From the NCBI GenBank assembly GCA_964538515.1, contig CAZIEW010000037.1, positions 1 through 49,925 of the forward strand: a DNA stretch of 49,925 nt, read 5' to 3'. Source of the DNA: CALBZH01 sp964538515. Lineage in GTDB: Bacteria > Desulfobacterota > Syntrophobacteria > Syntrophobacterales > Syntrophobacteraceae. The notes beneath the pieces were generated by a model. It worked only from the letters and a program-made list of their open reading frames with translations, made no database searches and was not told where the DNA came from. The position numbers and the translations under genes are program-made. Positions 16,302 to 25,276 of this stretch are shown piece by piece. Positions within the stretch are counted from its first letter, which is position 1. Each line of letters begins with the position of its first letter.

Positions 16302-17420
16302 TCAGTTGTTCTCCGGTGCGGGAGCCTGCTTGAAGCTCGGGGCAAGGCTGTTGTCCACGGTCACGGCCTGGCCGTTACGCAGTTTGAAAACCCCGGTGCT
16401 CACGATTCTGTCCCCCTCACCGAGTCCACTGGATACAACGATGAAGTCGCCGCGCTTCTCCCCCAAACGAACGAACTGCTGTCGCAGCACTTCGCTCTCA
16501 CGCTCTTTTTCCTTTTCAATGACGAAAACCGAATCGCCGTAGGGTGCGTACAGCACGGCGGTGGCGGGGATGACCATCACCTTGCTCGTTACGGACAGGT
16601 CAACCACCACGTTGACAAACATGCCGGGGCGGAGTCGCTCTTCCTTGTTGAGCACCGTCGCCTGGACCTGGACGTTGCGGGTTTCGCTTTCCACCAACGG
16701 GTTGATCGCCGTGATGCGTCCCTCGACCGTCACACCGGGCAGAGCGTCGCACATGACCCGCACGGGCAGATCGACCCGCAGCTGCGCCATCTGTTGCTGG
16801 GGAAGGGTGAAGTCGACGAAGATGGGATCAAGCGATTGCAGCGTGACGATGGGATCCCCATCCTTGAGGATCTGCCCCAGGTTGACCTGGCGGATGCCGA
16901 GGCGGCCGCTGAAAGGAGCCCGGATGTGCTTCTTCTCAATCGCAACGCGGATGCTGCTCACCCTCGATATCGCCCCCTCGTGGGTAGCCACGGCCCTGTC
17001 ATAGTCGGCCTGAGAAATGATCTTGTCCTTGATCATCATTGCCGCGCGCTCGAGGTCGGCCTTCGCCACCTTGACCTGAGCCTCGGCGCCGAGCAGCTCC
17101 GCCTCCTCGGCTGCCGTATCCTGGCTGATCAGCAAATCCCCCTTTTTCACGGTGCTGCCCGGCGTCAGGAGGATCTTCACGATCTTCCCGGGAAGCTCCG
17201 CGGCCACCGTCACCCCCTGAACCGCCGTCAGGGTGCCGATTGCGCTCAATTCGCTCTTCCACAAATCCGAGGTCACCACCGCGGAGGTGACGGTTTCCGG
17301 TGGTGGCGCTTGCTTCTTCCCCTGATCGATCATGGCTCCGATCTGAAGCGTCTTGACCCCGGCGAGGGCGGCGACGACAGCAACCAAAGCCAGCAGCGTT
17401 ACAATGAAGCCCTTCTTCAT
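16302..17420 (-). CDS. RND efflux periplasmic adaptor (membrane fusion protein)
   Basis: A 372-residue membrane fusion protein. It starts MKKGFIVTLLALVAVVAAL with one N-terminal membrane anchor, followed by a lipoyl-like half-motif, a coiled-coil hairpin (about residues 95-160), the second lipoyl half RAPFSGRLGIRQVNLGQ, a beta-barrel domain and a membrane-proximal domain. No lipobox is seen. The ATG at 17418-17420 lies 1 bp after the outer-membrane factor's stop; a longer frame to 17627 overlaps that gene and is rejected. It links the transporter to the outer-membrane channel encoded upstream. Confidence 0.93.
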   Translation of the reverse strand: MKKGFIVTLLALVAVVAALAGVKTLQIGAMIDQGKKQAPPPETVTSAVVTSDLWKSELSAIGTLTAVQGVTVAAELPGKIVKILLTPGSTVKKGDLLISQDTAAEEAELLGAEAQVKVAKADLERAAMMIKDKIISQADYDRAVATHEGAISRVSSIRVAIEKKHIRAPFSGRLGIRQVNLGQILKDGDPIVTLQSLDPIFVDFTLPQQQMAQLRVDLPVRVMCDALPGVTVEGRITAINPLVESETRNVQVQATVLNKEERLRPGMFVNVVVDLSVTSKVMVIPATAVLYAPYGDSVFVIEKEKERESEVLRQQFVRLGEKRGDFIVVSSGLGEGDRIVSTGVFKLRNGQAVTVDNSLAPSFKQAPAPENN

Positions 17421-17421
17421 G

Positions 17422-19011
17422 TCATTCCTGCTCCAGAGAGGTCCGTTCGACTGGCGGCTCGTCACGGGTGAACGGCTCTTGGACCACCAGTCCCTGTCCG
17501 GCCCCGTTTTCTTCCGTGCTCCACCATCCTCCTCCCAGGGCCTGGAAGAGAGCGGCTGTATCGGCAAAGCGCGCCGTCTGGGCTTGCACCAGAATGATGA
17601 GCGCCCGCTGATGCTGGCGCTGAGCATTGAGGAGCGTGAGGAAGTTCGCGGCGCCGTAGTAGAACTGTTTTTCGGTCAGGCTCAGGGTGTCGCGAGCGGT
17701 CGCCTCGGCGTCTGCCTGAGCCCGCAGCGTGCGCGCGTCGGCCTCCAGCGCATGGAGCACGTCCGCCACGTTCTGGAACGCCTGCAGCACGGTTTCCCGG
17801 TACGAGGCCAGGGCCTGGTCATAAGCGGCGATAGCGGCGCGGCGCTTCGCCGTGAGCTCCCCGCCGCGGAAAAGGGGCTGCAGCAGTCCGGCTCCGAGGG
17901 TCCAAAGGGACGTCCCCGGCGAAAAGAGGTCCTCGATCCGCAGGGCGTTGGATCCCAGGGTGGCGCTGAGGGAGATCTGCGGGAACAGATTCGCCGTGGC
18001 CACCCCCACATTGGCGCTGGCCGCATGAAGCAGCTCTTCCGAGGCGCGGATGTCAGGGCGCTGGCGAACCAGGGAGGACGGGAGGCTCACGGGCAGCTCG
18101 ACGGGGAGCTCAAACCCCTCGAGCCGGAATTCCGGAAGCGCTGCGTCCGTGGGGAGACTGCCGCTCAGAACCGCAAGCAGGTTGCGATTCTGGGCCAGCT
18201 CCCGCTCCAAAACCGGCAAGACCGCTTTGGACTGGGCCACCTGCGCCTGCTGAGCCAGCACATCCGATTGGGCCGCGCCGCCAAGGGCCGCCTGACGCTC
18301 CACCATCTCCAGCTGTTTGAGCTCTGAGGCCACGATCTCCTCGTTGGCCCGGATCTGACCCCGAAGGGAGGCCTCTCGGATGGCGGCGGTCACGATGTTC
18401 GAGGTGAGAGTCAGGTGGGCTCCCTCAAGGAGAAACCGCTGATAGTCCACCTGGGCCCGCAAGGCTTCCAGCTCCCGCCGGCCGCCGCCGAACACGTCGA
18501 GCACATAAGAGACACCCACCGACGCGTTGAACAAGCTGAAGGTGCTCCCGGCTCCATCAGGAAGCCCGCTGGCAGCGCCGGTGACCTTCTGGCGCGCAGC
18601 CGAGAAGCTTCCGTCCACACTGGGAAAAGCGACCGTGCCCGTCCGTGCGCGCAGATTCTCCCGGGCCTGGCGAAGCGCCGCTTCCGCGGCCGCCAATGTC
18701 GGACTTTCCGCAAGCGCCCGGCGGATGAGCCCGTCCAGGGCTTCCGAATGAAACAGCGTCCACCACTGGGCGGGGATATCCCCTCCATCGACAAAGCGTT
18801 GCGCCGTCCCGCCGACGCCGGGGGCGGAAGCCGTTTCCGCCGGAGTCGGCTTTTCGGTGTACGTCTGAACGGTAGGCGCGGGAGGCGTTCGAAAATCGGG
18901 ACCCACGGCACATCCGGCGGCGACAATCCAGAGGAGTGGAGCCAGCGCTTTGCTTAAACGGAACCATCCACTATCCACAGGCAATTGCTCCAGAGCCCGC
19001 TGCGAAACCAT
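17422..19011 (-). CDS. Outer-membrane efflux lipoprotein (NodT/OprM family)
   Basis: A 529-residue TolC-like outer-membrane factor. A hydrophobic N-terminal segment ends in a lipobox IVAAGC, typical of OprM/NodT lipoproteins. The body has the two repeated halves rich in long helices (AAEAALRQARENLRART and its counterpart near residue 315-330, RASEELLHAASANVGVATANL). Length is slightly above average because the N-terminus carries about 20 residues before the signal peptide; a later start is possible. It is co-transcribed with tetR (34 bp upstream) and the adaptor gene (1 bp downstream). It forms the exit duct of the pump. Confidence 0.92.
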   Translation of the reverse strand: MVSQRALEQLPVDSGWFRLSKALAPLLWIVAAGCAVGPDFRTPPAPTVQTYTEKPTPAETASAPGVGGTAQRFVDGGDIPAQWWTLFHSEALDGLIRRALAESPTLAAAEAALRQARENLRARTGTVAFPSVDGSFSAARQKVTGAASGLPDGAGSTFSLFNASVGVSYVLDVFGGGRRELEALRAQVDYQRFLLEGAHLTLTSNIVTAAIREASLRGQIRANEEIVASELKQLEMVERQAALGGAAQSDVLAQQAQVAQSKAVLPVLERELAQNRNLLAVLSGSLPTDAALPEFRLEGFELPVELPVSLPSSLVRQRPDIRASEELLHAASANVGVATANLFPQISLSATLGSNALRIEDLFSPGTSLWTLGAGLLQPLFRGGELTAKRRAAIAAYDQALASYRETVLQAFQNVADVLHALEADARTLRAQADAEATARDTLSLTEKQFYYGAANFLTLLNAQRQHQRALIILVQAQTARFADTAALFQALGGGWWSTEENGAGQGLVVQEPFTRDEPPVERTSLEQE

Positions 19012-19044
19012 GCATACGGTTGATTTTCATATCCGCTAAGCTCT

Positions 19045-19641
19045 TCACGTTCCTGGTGCGTGATCGATCAGCTCATACACGAACAGCTGTTGGAAGCTGT
19101 GAATGATCTGTTTCGGATCGAGCTCCCGGTCCATGATCAAGTACCCAAGCACACCGTCCAGGGCGGCCACGAGGGCCAGGGATTGCCGATCCGGGTCGTG
19201 CGCACGGAAGAGGCCACATTCCATTCCCCGCTCATAGAGGCCACGGGCAAACCGCCTCATGGCATGGCAGGATTCTTCGTAGAGAGTCCAAAGCTCCGGC
19301 GAGCTCAGGAGCTTCGTGAAGGACAGAAAAAGAAAGGCCATTTCCTTGAGATGGCTCCGCCAGAACTCCAGGTACTCCGCAATGAATCCCGAAATCGCTT
19401 CCGCGGGGTCCGGGATCGATGCGGCGGTCCTGATCATGGCAAGAACGGGCTCCTGGAATTTCCTGTTTGCCGCGAGGAGGATCTCGTCCTTGCTTCGAAA
19501 GTGGTGGTAAATGCCGCCCTTGGTGAGCCCGGAGCGCCGGGCGATGGAATCCACCGATGCCCCTTCGTACCCCTTATCGAGGAACTCATTCACGGCAGCG
19601 GTGAGAATTTCCTCGATCCTGACCCCCTTGGGCTTCTTCAT
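19045..19641 (-). CDS. TetR family transcriptional repressor of the efflux operon
   Basis: A 198-residue TetR/AcrR protein with an N-terminal helix-turn-helix (IARRSGLTKGGIYHHFRSKDEILLAANRKF, residues about 29-58) and an all-helical ligand-binding part. The start is taken as the ATG at 19639-19641 (MKKPKGVRIEEIL), which follows GGGGAGGG at a short distance; an open frame to 19677 would run through the operator. It is the first gene of the efflux operon, which is less common than a divergent arrangement. A 25 bp operator-like palindrome lies 12 bp upstream, so it probably represses itself and the pump together, and a pump substrate would release it. Confidence 0.93.
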   Translation of the reverse strand: MKKPKGVRIEEILTAAVNEFLDKGYEGASVDSIARRSGLTKGGIYHHFRSKDEILLAANRKFQEPVLAMIRTAASIPDPAEAISGFIAEYLEFWRSHLKEMAFLFLSFTKLLSSPELWTLYEESCHAMRRFARGLYERGMECGLFRAHDPDRQSLALVAALDGVLGYLIMDRELDPKQIIHSFQQLFVYELIDHAPGT

Positions 19642-19652
19642 GACCCTCCCCG

Positions 19653-19677
19653 TTGCATACCGACCACCGGTATGCAA
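19653..19677. promoter_or_regulatory. TetR operator palindrome
   Basis: Perfect 10-base arms TTGCATACCG (19653-19662) and CGGTATGCAA (19668-19677) flank a 5 base centre. The site lies between the candidate promoter and the tetR start codon. Its size and symmetry are typical of TetR-family operators. Binding by the adjacent TetR protein is inferred. Confidence 0.75.
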
Positions 19678-19703
19678 GTACCAGCCGTTGGGAGCTCTGT
19701 CAA
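19675..19703 (-). promoter_or_regulatory. Promoter of the tetR-efflux operon
   Basis: On the minus strand a perfect TTGACA (plus 19698-19703) is followed after 17 bp by TACTTG (19675-19680). The -10 overlaps the outer end of the operator palindrome, so repressor binding would block RNA polymerase. The -10 is weak by consensus. Confidence 0.55.
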
Positions 19704-20113
19704 TCGCTTTTCAGGGATGACGGTCTGTAAAGCAGCATAAAGCCAAGATCACATGGCCCAGCAATAGGATCGGGAGCATGTCCTTCAGGATCGTTCGGCT
19801 CAGACTTCCCTAAGTGAGCCTGAACGGCGTTGGGCTGCAGGGGGTTCGCGCAGCGCAGCGTCCCGGTCGTCCGACAAAAGCAGCTCGCTCTCACGCCGCA
19901 GCGCGCGCGCCAGACATCAGCGGCCAACCACAGCGATTCCTTCGACTCAATCACTTCCTTTCCGCAAAATGTCAGGTCCATCTCTCCGGCCGCAAAAGGC
20001 GACAGCGTTTGGGCTGGAATCCCCCAGAACCCCGACCTCCTCACGGACCCCCGTGGTTTGCTGCGCTCATCTATCGTATATGGCCTCCCTCCTGATAGCT
20101 GCCGTGTTATTGC
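19704..20113. other. Intergenic stretch with no supported gene
   Basis: A minus-strand frame runs through most of it (19700-20044, 114 codons), but the translation has many R, C and P, no domain I recognise, and extends into the tetR promoter. I see no ribosome site for it. It may be decayed DNA at the edge of the accessory patch. Confidence 0.35.
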
Positions 20114-21181
20114 CTATTGCCTCTTTTTGCATGTATGGAAGTCGCTTACCTCCTCCCATTTCGCTGTAATCGATATAATAAAAGGTATTTCTTCATTAGG
20201 GACTTGTGAGTCCAAGAGGGCATTATAGTAATTAATATATTGATCATAACATGAAACGACAACTTCACCCGTCCTCATATGAGTAATCAAGGAATATGAC
20301 TTAGCCCAATCTTCATCAATAATAAATTCGCTTGGAGCAGAATTTATATAGTGATAAGCTACTTTTCCTTTTTTCTCTCCTTTGCATATTTCAATTCGCG
20401 TTAAACTATACGCTCCTTTAGATATATTTCGAGTATAATAGCGCTTATTCACTATTTCATTTTCTGAATAGGAACTGACCCTGGTTTTTTCATGCTCTGC
20501 ATTTAGTGAAAGACCTAACTTTTTCACTAAACCACTAAAGCTTATACCACCTCCCAACTTTGTTTCATTTACATCTTTAAGCAGGCATGGCTTCCAGTAT
20601 TCAAATACATCGCCTATTAAACCTCTTGTAAAATAGTCTATGTCCTCTTCCTTCACTACATCAAAAGAACGAATTAGAGAAGCGACCTTTTTAGGAATAT
20701 TAACCTCCTTAAACCAGTCATTAGGAAAATGCTTGAACTTCTTATTGTCAACACGAATTCGGTATTCATCGTTGGTCTCCTCTAGTAAGCTGTAAGTCTC
20801 CGACGGCGTTAAAGTACCCGTCAGGTCTTCACCAAGATCAATGCTACACTTAGTCGTGATGAAGACAAACTTTGGGAGCCTGCTGAAAGAAGTTACCGCT
20901 GCTCCAGTGTAATACTTATCTTCGTTGATATAACCCCAAATCCCCGTCTCACTGAGGAAGAGGCGTCGCCCATATTCGTCTTTTCGTGCGTATAGAAGGA
21001 GGCGGGTTCCTGGAGGAAGAAATACATAAGCCTTTCCCTGTAGATACTTTGTGATGGGATCAGCGAGATAGCATAACGCACTCTTGGAGATTCCGAAGGT
21101 TGTGGACGGCTCATCCGCAGCGTTCAACGGTGCCGGCAAAATGAGCGCCAAAACGAAAAGTAGAAAAGATAACTTCTTCAT
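20114..21181 (-). CDS. Hypothetical secreted protein, AT-rich gene
   Basis: A 355-residue protein I do not recognise. It starts MKKLSFLLFVLALILPAPLNA, a clear signal peptide probably cleaved near ALNA-ADEP. The mature protein has a segment LLLYARKDEYGRR-FLSETGIWGYI that recalls an SH3-like beta fold, then mixed polar sequence with many K, E, Y and N. No transmembrane helix follows. GGAGG lies four to five bases before the ATG at 21179-21181; the frame is open to 21244 without support. Base composition is strikingly AT-rich from about 20120 to 20770 compared with the rest of the window, which suggests recent acquisition. No partner gene is evident. Confidence 0.75.
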   Translation of the reverse strand: MKKLSFLLFVLALILPAPLNAADEPSTTFGISKSALCYLADPITKYLQGKAYVFLPPGTRLLLYARKDEYGRRLFLSETGIWGYINEDKYYTGAAVTSFSRLPKFVFITTKCSIDLGEDLTGTLTPSETYSLLEETNDEYRIRVDNKKFKHFPNDWFKEVNIPKKVASLIRSFDVVKEEDIDYFTRGLIGDVFEYWKPCLLKDVNETKLGGGISFSGLVKKLGLSLNAEHEKTRVSSYSENEIVNKRYYTRNISKGAYSLTRIEICKGEKKGKVAYHYINSAPSEFIIDEDWAKSYSLITHMRTGEVVVSCYDQYINYYNALLDSQVPNEEIPFIISITAKWEEVSDFHTCKKRQ

Positions 21182-21396
21182 GTCGCCCTCCGTCTCTACA
21201 GTTGGAAGGATTCTTGAGTCAACCATACAATCCACGCTCACCAACGCGGTCTCGTCGCCGTCCTAAGGAATCAGGTCACCCGGCGACGGGTCAGCAGTGA
21301 GCTCCACTTTTTGGAAAGCCCACGCGCCCCGTCAGTCAGGTGCAGTGTCCGGATAGTGGGGTCACCCTCACTCACTTGAGCTGGCTGTGACGACGC

Positions 21397-21831
21397 TCAC
21401 TTGGAACCCCGCCGGGCTTCCGGCCCCGACGAATGTGGTTGTTCAGCGATTTCTGGCATGGTCGCTCGCGACGGTGCGCTGAGCCTGCTCCCGTCTTCGA
21501 TCTGTGAAATGCCTAACGAATGGTCAGCTTCACGATCCAGCAGGAGCACAGGATTACCAACGATTCCGCGGCGACGGAAAACAGCCATGACGTCATCGCT
21601 GCTCAGCGGATGAGAGTAGTTTACACCATAGAGCGAGGCGAACTTTCTTGCGAGCCCATGTAATGTCGTGTGAGACTGGCAGGTAGGGGTGCTCTTAGCT
21701 TTGTCCGACATCGCGATCCAAAGCGCGAAGATGTAAACGTCTCCCGGAAAGTGAATCTGAATGTGTCGAAAGGCGCTCACAGGGATCTCTTCGTTGTCCC
21801 GCCAGTTTCGTGTTCTTGCCTTTCGTACCAT
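21397..21831 (-). CDS. Hypothetical protein in degraded region
   Basis: A possible 144-residue protein (MVRKARTRNWRDNEE...), with a mid-section HIQIHFPGDVYIFALWIAM that reads like a beta strand and helix, and an unstructured tail. No family recognised. The ATG at 21829-21831 has GGAG at eight bases. The frame stays open upstream and protein-like text (residues before the Met, about 21832-21925) continues, so the true start could be a TTG near 21930, just after the upstream remnant's stop. It may be a decayed fragment. Confidence 0.4.
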   Translation of the reverse strand: MVRKARTRNWRDNEEIPVSAFRHIQIHFPGDVYIFALWIAMSDKAKSTPTCQSHTTLHGLARKFASLYGVNYSHPLSSDDVMAVFRRRGIVGNPVLLLDREADHSLGISQIEDGSRLSAPSRATMPEIAEQPHSSGPEARRGSK

Positions 21832-21919
21832 TTTCTCGTCTCCGTACAGAACCGTCAATGAGTAGTTATCTCGGACGAAGGAAAATCCCAATTCCGTTTG
21901 AAGCGGAACAGCCGGGTGC

Positions 21920-22531
21920 TCATGAATCAGGGACAACGGACCTGGCAAGGCGAAAGCCAAGGCCGAAGCCAACGAGCTCGGTCCGGCCGGCGGTGCGGTA
22001 AACCGAATTGCAGGCAACTTGAGTAGTAGTCCAAGCGCCGCCGCGCATCGGCCGGCTGGACCCTCTGCGCTTGTCCACCCAGGCCCGACCGTCGGTAGGC
22101 GCGTCCGTGTAGTCATCGTGGAAGTCGTCCTCCACCCACTCCTTGACATTCCCATGCATGTCGTAGATTCCCCAGGCATTGGGCTTTCTGTTTGCGACCT
22201 CGTGAGTCATATTACCGGAGTTGGCAAGGTACCAGGCATAGTCGCCAAGCTTTCCGGCATCGTCTCCAAATGAGTATCGAGTGTTCGTTCCCGCTCGACG
22301 GGCGTACTCCCATTCCGCCTCGCCGGGAAGGCGGTAGAGCTCAGTCGTTTCAGGCTGGTTGAGTTTTTCAACGAACTGTTTGGCGTCCTTCCAGGATACC
22401 CATTCCACCGGGCAGTCGTCTCCGCACTCCTTGAAGTTCGAGGGGTTAGCCCTCTTTCTGCCTCTTGGATGAGAAACGTCAGGGTGGCTTGTCCCCCGAA
22501 CAATCCTGAGCCAGAATCGGCTCAGGAGCAC
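21920..22531 (-). pseudogene. Truncated formylglycine-generating-enzyme (SUMF1)-like remnant
   Basis: From about 22460 down, the translation is a clear FGE-sulfatase/SUMF1 fold: NPSNFKECGDDCPVEWVSW, the helix DAKQFVEKLN, RLPGEAEWEYARRAG, NAWGIYDMHGNVKEWVED, RPMRGGAW and the C-terminal GFRLA. The N-terminal third of the family, which carries the G-x-F-x-MG strand and the first helix, is missing. The residues before NPSNF are arginine-rich and unrelated, so the gene is truncated or broken at about 22460. Family members with this ending are often lipoprotein-like or kinase-linked SUMF1 proteins rather than true sulfatase activators. The 5' part contains a 9-bp-arm perfect hairpin (22504-22527). 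Confidence 0.6.
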
Positions 22532-22545
22532 CCGGTCCCTGGTGG

Positions 22546-22584
22546 AAAAAAAATTCCCCGCCGCGCTTTCGGCGCGACGGGGAA
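22546..22584 (-). terminator. Rho-independent terminator of the metabolic block
   Basis: On the minus strand a GC-rich stem with 13-base arms (plus 22554-22566 and 22572-22584, one mismatch) and a short loop is followed by eight U residues (plus 22546-22553). It lies 52 bp after the last gene of the long minus-strand metabolic block. This is the best intrinsic terminator in the window. Confidence 0.85.
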
Positions 22585-22636
22585 TCCCGGGGGTTGGGTT
22601 GCGCCGGGGGTTGAGGCCCGGGGCGCTATGGTGTGG

Positions 22637-24292
22637 TTACTTTTCCAGGGTCAGCTGGATGTAGTGGCACGGACATTCCTTGACGCAGAGGCCGCAGCCT
22701 TTGCAGAAGTCGTAGTCGAATTCGTACTTGGCGCCGCCCTGGGAGACTTTCACGGCGTTGTCCGGGCAGTACATGAGGCAGTTTCCACAGTCGAAGCACT
22801 GGCCGCAGCTGAAACAGCGGTTGGCCTCCTTCAGGATGTCGTCCCGATCGAACGGCGGGTAAATCTCGTTGAAGCTCTTTAAGCGCTCGTGTACTGGAAT
22901 GGCTTCCTTCACGAACCGAGCTTTCCGCTCGTAGTAGTAGGTATTCAGATCCCTCGAGAAGATCACCGGAGGCTGCGACAGGCGGCTTTCCAGCTGCCCT
23001 TCGATCATGTCCTCGATGGCCATGGCGGCGCGGAACCCCTGGCCGATGGCGGCGGAGACCGTCTCGAGCCCGAGCACCGCGTCGCCGCCCGCGAACACCT
23101 TGGGAATACTCGTCATGTATGTCTCGTCGGCGCTCACCCACTTGTTGTCGCGCTTGGCTAGATCGAAGCCTTCGTAGTCCACTTCCTGGCCCGTCGCCAT
23201 GATGACCGTGTCGGCGGGGACCACGGATTCCGACCCGCTGATGGCAACCGGACGCGCGCGACCGCTCGCATCGGCCTCCCGCAGCTCCATCTGCACGCAC
23301 ATGAGGCCCACCACGCGGCCGTCGTCCTGGATGATCTTGACGGGGTTGGTGTGATAGCGGAACATGATACGCTCCTCAAGAGCTTCGTCGATCTCCGCGG
23401 TGATAGCGGGCATTTCCGTACGGGTCCGCCGATAGACGACGCTCACGTTGGCACCCATCCGCTTAGCCACGCGGGCGCAGTCCATGGCGGTGTTACCGCC
23501 GCCCACGACGACCACATCTTTTCCAAGCTGCACCTTCTTGCCGCTGTGGATGTCCTTGAGAAAGCCCACGCCGGTGTAAACACCGCGGGCATCCTGGCCT
23601 TCCACACCGATGGAGACCCCCACCTGAGCCCCGAGTCCCAGGAACACGGCATCGTAGTGGCCGGTAAGCTGATCCATGGGGATGTTCACGCCCACCTTCG
23701 TGTTGCATTCGAGCTCAATCCCCAGCTTCAGGATATTCTCGATCTCGCGGCTCAGCACGTCTTTCGGCAGCCGGTACGCCGGAATACCCCAGCGCATCAT
23801 GCCGCCCGGCTCGTGCTCGGCTTCATAGACCTTGACCTTGAAGCCGCGCTTGGCCAAGTGAAAGGCACACGAAAGGCCGGCCGGACCCGAGCCCACCACA
23901 GCGATCTTTTCCTTGCGCTGCGTCAGAACATCTTTCTTGTGCTCCAGGTGCTTGTCGAGCCCGAAATCCCCGACCGCGCGCTCGGAGCTGTTGATGGCGA
24001 GCGGCGTGTCGAAGTCGCGGCGGTTGCAGCCGTCTTCGCAGGGGTGCGGACAGACCCGTCCGCAGGTGGCCGGGAACGGGTTGGTCTTGGTCAGCACGCG
24101 CCAGGCCGCTTCGTAGTCCGCCTTCTCGGCCAGAGTCCTCAGAAAACCGCGGATGTCGTTTCCAATGGGGCATCCGTGGCTGCAGGGCGGCGTCTGCATC
24201 AGGTACAAGGGCTTCAGAGTCCGCCAGGAACCGGTCTTGTAAGGGACCACGTTCCTCAAGTCCAGTGCGAGTCCTAAGGGTAGTTTTTCCAT
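22637..24292 (-). CDS. FAD-dependent NAD(P) oxidoreductase with terminal 2[4Fe-4S] (GltD-like, PFOR-associated)
   Basis: A 551-residue protein of the glutamate synthase small-chain/dihydropyrimidine dehydrogenase N-domain type. Order: double-cluster electron-transfer domain with CSHGCPIGNDI and CGRVCPHPCEDGCNR; an FAD Rossmann motif VVGSGPAGLSCAFHLAK; a second dinucleotide motif VVVGGGNTAMDCARVAK; C-terminal ferredoxin domain with CFSCGQCFDCGNCLMYCP and CKGCGLCVKECP. The last part resembles the delta (ferredoxin) subunit of PFOR, which is otherwise missing here. It would pass electrons between ferredoxin and NAD(P)H. I chose the ATG at 24290-24292; an open frame to 24349 is poorer. It is the final gene of the block, 91 bp after the PFOR beta gene. 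Confidence 0.87.
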   Translation of the reverse strand: MEKLPLGLALDLRNVVPYKTGSWRTLKPLYLMQTPPCSHGCPIGNDIRGFLRTLAEKADYEAAWRVLTKTNPFPATCGRVCPHPCEDGCNRRDFDTPLAINSSERAVGDFGLDKHLEHKKDVLTQRKEKIAVVGSGPAGLSCAFHLAKRGFKVKVYEAEHEPGGMMRWGIPAYRLPKDVLSREIENILKLGIELECNTKVGVNIPMDQLTGHYDAVFLGLGAQVGVSIGVEGQDARGVYTGVGFLKDIHSGKKVQLGKDVVVVGGGNTAMDCARVAKRMGANVSVVYRRTRTEMPAITAEIDEALEERIMFRYHTNPVKIIQDDGRVVGLMCVQMELREADASGRARPVAISGSESVVPADTVIMATGQEVDYEGFDLAKRDNKWVSADETYMTSIPKVFAGGDAVLGLETVSAAIGQGFRAAMAIEDMIEGQLESRLSQPPVIFSRDLNTYYYERKARFVKEAIPVHERLKSFNEIYPPFDRDDILKEANRCFSCGQCFDCGNCLMYCPDNAVKVSQGGAKYEFDYDFCKGCGLCVKECPCHYIQLTLEK

Positions 24293-24383
24293 ATGGGAAT
24301 CGAACCTTTCTTCGGTGAGTCGGTGAATGGGTGAATGGGTGTGTCGCATACGGCGTCACCCAACAAACCTCACTCTTCCCTGC

Positions 24384-25274
24384 TCACAGGTTGAACTTTT
24401 CGATGTTCTGATCCGCGATGGCCTGGATCTCGGCCACGGTCTCCGTCGGCACCCCCTTCTTGAACAGGTGCCGGAAGCGGTTCTGGAGCTTCAGGTACTC
24501 CTCGACCGGCTTCTTGTTGGGGACCTTCTGGACGTTGGTGATCTTCCCGTCGACGATCTCGAAAACCGGGAAGATGCACGTCTGCTTGGCCAGCCGGCAC
24601 ATGAGGACGGTCAGGTCCCCCGTGTGGCCCCAGCCCAGGGGACAGGGCGCAAGAATATGAAGATATTTGGGACCTTCGATGCTGAGCGCTTTCTTCACCT
24701 TGCGCTGCAAGTCCCTGAAATCGTCCACCGTCGCCGTCGCCACATACGGGATGCCGTGGTCGGCCGCGAGGAGCGGAAGGTTTTTCTTGCGGGTCTTGTT
24801 GCCCGTCGGGGTCGTGGTCGTGCGCGCGCCGAGCGGGGTGAAGCTGGAGCGCTGGACGCCCGTGTTCATGTAGGCCTCGTTGTCGTAGCAGACATACAGC
24901 ACGTTGTGCCCGCGCTCGAACATGCCGCTGATGCACTGGAACCCGATGTCCGCCGTGCTGCCGTCGCCGCCCTGGGCGATGATGTTGACCGGGCCCTTTT
25001 TCAGTGCCTTGTAGGCGGCCTCCACACCTGACGCCACTGCTGCCGAGTTCTCAAACAGGCTGTGGAGAAAGGGGATGCGCCAGGACGGGTCCGGGTACGG
25101 GGAGCTGAAAACCTCGAGGCAGCCGGTGGCCACGCAGGCGATGGTGTTCTCGCCCGCGGCGTCCGCAACGAGCCGCGCGGCCAGTGCCTGACCGCAGCCG
25201 CCACATGCCCTGTGGCCGCTCGCAAACAAGTCCTTCTTTTCAACCCTGTTCAGGTCTTCTGGCTTCATTTCCAT
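24384..25274 (-). CDS. porB: Pyruvate:ferredoxin oxidoreductase beta subunit
   Basis: A 296-residue thiamine-diphosphate-binding beta subunit. The TPP/Mg motif GDGSTADIGFQCI leads to the NEAYMNTG segment, and cysteines in HRACGGCGQA, together with ATGCLEVF, are positioned to bind the proximal [4Fe-4S] cluster. Length and order are normal for four-subunit-type PFORs. It starts 2 bp after the alpha subunit's stop. The enzyme oxidises pyruvate to acetyl-CoA and CO2 with reduction of ferredoxin, or runs in reverse. Confidence 0.9.
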   Translation of the reverse strand: MEMKPEDLNRVEKKDLFASGHRACGGCGQALAARLVADAAGENTIACVATGCLEVFSSPYPDPSWRIPFLHSLFENSAAVASGVEAAYKALKKGPVNIIAQGGDGSTADIGFQCISGMFERGHNVLYVCYDNEAYMNTGVQRSSFTPLGARTTTTPTGNKTRKKNLPLLAADHGIPYVATATVDDFRDLQRKVKKALSIEGPKYLHILAPCPLGWGHTGDLTVLMCRLAKQTCIFPVFEIVDGKITNVQKVPNKKPVEEYLKLQNRFRHLFKKGVPTETVAEIQAIADQNIEKFNL

Positions 25275-25276
25275 GG

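Noticed and set aside
15060..17471. An 803-codon open frame antisense to the RND pump and adaptor genes
   Set aside because: High-GC codon bias leaves the opposite strand open. The translation is rich in H, D, R and G without any domain, while the minus strand encodes clear RND and adaptor proteins.
19700..20044. 114-codon minus-strand gene
   Set aside because: No ribosome site, no domain, arginine- and cysteine-rich text, and overlap with the tetR promoter.
21440..21470. Sigma-54-like TGGCA element near 21450
   Set aside because: Spacing and the GC half do not fit the -24/-12 consensus, and it lies inside a coding frame.
22504..22527. Perfect 9-bp hairpin as a terminator or element end
   Set aside because: No U-tract and no second copy seen; it may be chance within the remnant.
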